Origin: Actinomyces wuliandei
Lineage (GTDB): Bacteria; Actinomycetota; Actinomycetes; Actinomycetales; Actinomycetaceae
Assembly: GCF_004010955.1 (NCBI RefSeq)
Contig: NZ_CP025227.1
Span: 806,001-870,000 of the forward strand
Direction of reading: 5' to 3'
Length of the DNA stretch: 64,000 nucleotides
Notes under the pieces: generated by a model
Told to the model about the DNA's origin: nothing
What the model saw: only the letters and a program-made list of their open reading frames with translations
Database searches by the model: none
Made by a program: the position numbers and the translations under genes
Shown: piece after piece, positions 60,578 through 64,000 of the stretch
Layout of the letters: every line of letters starts with the position of its first letter
Numbering within the stretch: the first letter of the stretch is position 1

Positions 60578-63500
60578 TCACGTCTGCACCATGTGGAGGG
60601 CGGGCGCGTCAGGCCTGCTCCGCTGCTTGCTGGCTGACGTGCTCGGCTTCTCGCCCGGGAGCGGGGCGACCACCTGGAGTGGTGTGGCGGTGCCGCGGTG
60701 GACGAGGACCCCGCGTCCGGGAAGGGACAGGGCGCGAGGGTCGGTGGCTGGGCGCAGCGGCACCCCGGCGACCTGGTGCCCCGGACCGATTCCCGGCCAC
60801 AGCACGACGACGGCGGCGCGCTCCCTCAGAGCCGCTAGCACACCGCGGTAGGTGGAGGCCGCTCGGTCTGTCGCTGCCGAGGCCAGGACGGTCCCTCCGC
60901 TGCCGAGTACGGCCTCTGCCCCGGACAGTGTCTCGCGCGGGGCCAGGTCGAGGTCGTCGTACACGTGGACGGGACCGGTGAGGGCGTGCTCAAGCGCGGC
61001 AAGCGTCGCGGTGCGTCCGGACCCGGGAGGGCCGACGACCAGCACGCTGGTACCTCGCGGCACGGGGACGGGAGAGGCGTCATCGCCTCCGACCGCCCAG
61101 GTCCCGGGTGCCACGCTGCCCGCAGGGACGAGTCGCGGAAGCGGCTCCAGCCGGAGCACGGCAGGACCAGCCCGGTCGGGGCGGCGCTGGCGGGGTCGGG
61201 CTCGGGGACGCCGTGACACCGTGCTCGGGGGGAGAATCACCTGGCACGCAGTGGTGTCGGAGCCGTCCAGGATGACACCCCGGCCCGGGCCGCTACCGGT
61301 GACCACTGTGCGGGGGAGACAGGCCTGAGCAGCCTGGTCCCTGCGGTGCGCCCCGAGAACCAGCCTCAGTCCGATAGCGCAGCCCCAGCGCGACGAGGCC
61401 GCTGCCAGGGGAGCAGTCAGCAGCAGACGGGTGCCAGTACCTGGGGCGGTTCGGACCAGCGTCTCCAGCAGGCTGTGCCCCTCGCCCGGACCGAGGGCCT
61501 CGTCGACAGCAGGCACCAGGGCGTCAACGTCGTCCAGGCACAGCAGGCTGCCAGCCAGCGACCCGGAGGTGGCCAGGGACCACAGCCGGGCCAGGCGTCG
61601 AGGGTCCTCGACTCCGACGACAGTGCCCAGTCCGTCAGTTGCTGGTTCCACCGCAGGCCATGGCTGGCGCGCTGCTTCGGAGGGGAGGGCTGCGGTCCTG
61701 GGGGGTTGAAGACGTGGTGACCTGGACAGGCACAGGTGGACGGGCGAGCTGGCCTCCAGGGCGGCTGCGGCAGCGCTGAGCACGGTTGTGGTACGTCCCG
61801 AGCCGGGGGAGCCCAGGACCAGGAGCGGGCGCTGGCTGTCCCAGTACCACAGTCCGAGACTCTGGTCCTCCGGCAGGTCGGTGAGGCCCAGAAGGATAGT
61901 CAGAGCCCGCTCGAGGGCCTGTGTGCTCGTGTCCCGCTGGTAGGACCGGGACGAGGCGAGGGAGAGGGCCTGGTCCCGGTCCACGCGCGCTGGAAGAGGC
62001 GCGGCCCACGGTCTCCAGGCGGCCTCGTGACCCTGCGCGGCCGCAGTCACAAGACCTACCAGTGACTCAACCTGCTCCTCGGTTCCGCACCACGGAGCCT
62101 GGAGGGCTCCGGTGTCGGGTGCGTCAGTACCGTGGATGAGCACCCGACCAGGGTGGTGCGGCAGGCGGGCGGCGCCCTCGTGGCCCAGGACGTCTCGGGA
62201 GTCAGCCGCGTCCAGGACACGCAGGCACGCTCGCAGCGCTGTGTTGGTGCGGATCGCCGGGGACACGGCTCCCTGAGGCCGTTGTGTGGACAGGATGAGG
62301 TGGATGCCGAGGCTGCGTCCCTGAGCGGCTAGGCGAACCAGCGTGTCCAGGATGTCGGTATGACTGGCCGCCAGCGTGGCAAACTCGTCGATGGCGATGA
62401 CCAGATGGGGGACCCTGACCTGTGAGGGCAGGGATAGGATGTCCTTGGCCGCGTGCGAGGACAGGAGCCGTTCCCGGCGCCGGACCTCGGCCTGGAGGGA
62501 GGACAGGGCTCGCTGAGTACCCGAGGGGTCCAGGTCGGTGAGGACACCCGCTGTGTGCGGCAGGCTGGCCAGCAGACCGAAGGCAGCACCCCCCTTGTAG
62601 TCGACGAGGACCAGCGTCAGCCGGGCGGGGCTGGTGCCCAGCGCCAGCTGCAGCAGCCAGGAGACCAGGAGCTCGGACTTTCCTGAACCGGTCGTTCCGG
62701 CAAGCAGGGCGTGGGGGCCGTGCGCGACCAGGTCAGCGCGGACAGGACCGTCGCTACCTATGCCGAGGACCGCCTCCAGGCGGGGCGCCTCCTGCCCCGT
62801 GGCTGTCAGCCGCTCCTGGCGCTGCCAGGACTCGGAGACGCCAGCGGGGTCGAGGTCGTCAAGCAGCTCGGTGAGGACGACCTGCTCCGGTACCCCGCTG
62901 GCCCTGCCTCCTGAGCCTCCCGGACCACTTGTCTGGCAGGTAACTGTCCCCAGGGCACACACGGTCTCCCACCAGGTGCGTGAGCAGGTGGGAGCCGTGG
63001 GTGACCCGGCCGTGACGTTGAGCGCCTGCGGTGGCAGGGAGCTGTGCGGGCAGACCATGATCATCGCCTCCCTCGGACGGCTCGCGGGTCCCCACTGCAG
63101 CCGCGCGCCTGTATCGGTCAGGAGCAGCTGCGCCTGCTGACGAGCCAGGACCTGGGTGCACCACCACCGTAGGGTGTCCTGGGCGTGGTCTCCGGTCAGG
63201 GCTAGCCGGTCGCCGTTGTCGAGGGACAGGATCTGGCCCCTGCGGGCCTCACCTGTCCAGGCCCGCTGCTCCCCCTCGTGGTCGGCAGGCGGCTGCGTGC
63301 ACGCGTCAGCGTTCGGAGGGTGGGAGTCGAAGGAGCGGGCCGCCACGGCAAGCAACATGGTGGAAGGGTCGGGACGCTGGCGGCTCCAGCCAGGTCTGTC
63401 ACGTGGTCGGCCCCAGCGGGCAGGGGCAGGATGGTTGCTGGTGCGCTGCCGGGCGGCCCGGCCCTGTGACGCTGAGGCAAGCCGTATGGCGACCATGGTC

Positions 63501-64000
63501 ATGACGGGGACGGCCGCTAGCAGCCTGAAGGTGCCAGGTGCCTGCTCCGAGTGGGTGGGGAGCAGGGCTAGCGCCGCCAGCGGGAGGAGGCAGATCAGGG
63601 CTGTGGCAAGCGCTCGGCGGGAGGTGCCTGCCTGGGGACGTGGTGGAGCCGGGACCAGGAGGCTGGTAGGGCGGTGCCGGAGCTCAAGAACTGAGCCGCC
63701 CAGGTATAGCCGGGACCCCTCCCTGAGACGGCTGTGCCCGTGCAGCGGACGCCACGGTCCTCTGGGACGTCGGTGCCAGGAGCCATTGGCCGAGCCGACA
63801 TCGTGGGCGTCGACCCCGCCCGGGCGTACACGCAGGGACAGGTGGCGACGGGAGACCAAGGGATCTGAGAGCACCTCGCCTCGTCCGAGGACCATGTAGC
63901 CCTCCACCGGTACGACCAGGCCCCTGTCCGGCCCTGTCAGTACTGCCAGGTGCCAGGGCGAGGTCAGCGCGCTGCGGGCAGCACGGCCAGCAGGTGGCAG
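60578..64000 (-). CDS. FHA-FtsK/SpoIIIE ATPase, EssC/EccC-like (5' end beyond window)
   Basis: At least 1141 residues visible. N-terminal FHA domain (HLAVLTGPDRGLVVPVEGYMVLGRGE, DPLVSRRHLSLRV, DVGSANGSW), then two membrane helices around LATALICLLPLAALALLP and FRLLAAVPVMTMVAIRLA. Three FtsK-like ATPase modules follow. The first has Walker A LLAGTTGSGKSELLVSW and Walker B HLVIAIDEFATLAA. The second (GSPGSGRTTTV) and third (GPPGSGRTATL) have Arg in place of the Lys. This order fits the motor of type VII (Ess/ESX-like) secretion. No WXG100 or Ecc partner genes lie within the window. Confidence 0.85.
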   Translation of the reverse strand: MPPAGRAARSALTSPWHLAVLTGPDRGLVVPVEGYMVLGRGEVLSDPLVSRRHLSLRVRPGGVDAHDVGSANGSWHRRPRGPWRPLHGHSRLREGSRLYLGGSVLELRHRPTSLLVPAPPRPQAGTSRRALATALICLLPLAALALLPTHSEQAPGTFRLLAAVPVMTMVAIRLASASQGRAARQRTSNHPAPARWGRPRDRPGWSRQRPDPSTMLLAVAARSFDSHPPNADACTQPPADHEGEQRAWTGEARRGQILSLDNGDRLALTGDHAQDTLRWWCTQVLARQQAQLLLTDTGARLQWGPASRPREAMIMVCPHSSLPPQALNVTAGSPTAPTCSRTWWETVCALGTVTCQTSGPGGSGGRASGVPEQVVLTELLDDLDPAGVSESWQRQERLTATGQEAPRLEAVLGIGSDGPVRADLVAHGPHALLAGTTGSGKSELLVSWLLQLALGTSPARLTLVLVDYKGGAAFGLLASLPHTAGVLTDLDPSGTQRALSSLQAEVRRRERLLSSHAAKDILSLPSQVRVPHLVIAIDEFATLAASHTDILDTLVRLAAQGRSLGIHLILSTQRPQGAVSPAIRTNTALRACLRVLDAADSRDVLGHEGAARLPHHPGRVLIHGTDAPDTGALQAPWCGTEEQVESLVGLVTAAAQGHEAAWRPWAAPLPARVDRDQALSLASSRSYQRDTSTQALERALTILLGLTDLPEDQSLGLWYWDSQRPLLVLGSPGSGRTTTVLSAAAAALEASSPVHLCLSRSPRLQPPRTAALPSEAARQPWPAVEPATDGLGTVVGVEDPRRLARLWSLATSGSLAGSLLCLDDVDALVPAVDEALGPGEGHSLLETLVRTAPGTGTRLLLTAPLAAASSRWGCAIGLRLVLGAHRRDQAAQACLPRTVVTGSGPGRGVILDGSDTTACQVILPPSTVSRRPRARPRQRRPDRAGPAVLRLEPLPRLVPAGSVAPGTWAVGGDDASPVPVPRGTSVLVVGPPGSGRTATLAALEHALTGPVHVYDDLDLAPRETLSGAEAVLGSGGTVLASAATDRAASTYRGVLAALRERAAVVVLWPGIGPGHQVAGVPLRPATDPRALSLPGRGVLVHRGTATPLQVVAPLPGEKPSTSASKQRSRPDAPALHMVQT

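Noticed and set aside
60424..60981. Plus-strand open frame between whiB1 and the FtsK-like gene
   Set aside because: Arginine/glycine-rich, mostly antisense to the FtsK-like gene, no ribosome binding site or domain.
1..64000. CRISPR array or rRNA operon
   Set aside because: No regularly spaced direct repeats of 24-40 bp and no rRNA signatures were seen.

Overview
This 64 kb window comes from a high-GC Gram-positive chromosome, most likely an Actinomyces-like member of the Actinomycetaceae. The evidence is the codon and base composition, a WhiB1 protein next to a PdtaS-type kinase, a UPF0182 protein, and the mycobacteria-like order nudC, uvrD2, cyclodehydratase-like gene, PDZ/Lon-like protease, DUF2342 zincin and UPF0182. 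Species assignment is inference.

Layout. 1-20.2 kb is core genome: the 5' part of glgX, etfBA, a GntR/ABC-2 module, an iscS-mnmA sulfur-transfer pair, nudC, uvrD2, and the conserved cyclodehydratase/PDZ/zincin/PPA1309/UPF0182 neighbourhood. An initiator tRNA-fMet lies at 20.48 kb. The stretch from there to about 30.2 kb is an accessory region full of toxin-antitoxin-like genes and broken genes: a frameshifted ParB-like gene, XRE and RHH antitoxins, a frameshifted toxin, a two-gene unit with a nucleotidyltransferase that is split by an IS256-family element with a perfect 8-bp target duplication, a frameshifted Abi_2 gene, and a VbhA antitoxin joined to Fic and integrase fragments. Two copies of an 86%-identical hairpin leader and two copies of an integrase 3' end mark past rearrangements. 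No intact integrase remains.

30.2-42.3 kb holds metabolic and membrane genes: CsbD, fumC, an NfsA-like nitroreductase, an NhaA with a thioredoxin-fold tail, a Tat lipoprotein esterase of tannase type, a frameshifted VOC gene, and a divergent membrane pyrophosphatase translationally coupled to a glycosyltransferase-like gene. 42.3-43.1 kb is a small graveyard (penicillin acylase and response regulator fragments). 43.1-50.7 kb carries acs, a PadR-controlled MDR oxidoreductase, and a complete four-gene OpuC-type osmoprotectant ABC transporter. 50.7-55.4 kb is an inositol/sugar catabolic unit (sugar porter, TIM-barrel isomerase, IolG-type dehydrogenase) divergent from its LacI regulator. 55.4-64 kb holds the osmC-thyA-folA overlapping operon, a DUF2505 gene, pdtaS, whiB1 and a large FHA-FtsK/EssC-like ATPase cut by the window edge.

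The clearest candidates for something new are the two-gene unit at 24.07-26.73 kb (uncharacterised protein plus MNT-like nucleotidyltransferase), which behaves like an undescribed toxin-antitoxin or defence pair, and the repeated hairpin leader in front of the Abi_2 gene. No database search was possible; family names rest on motif recognition.
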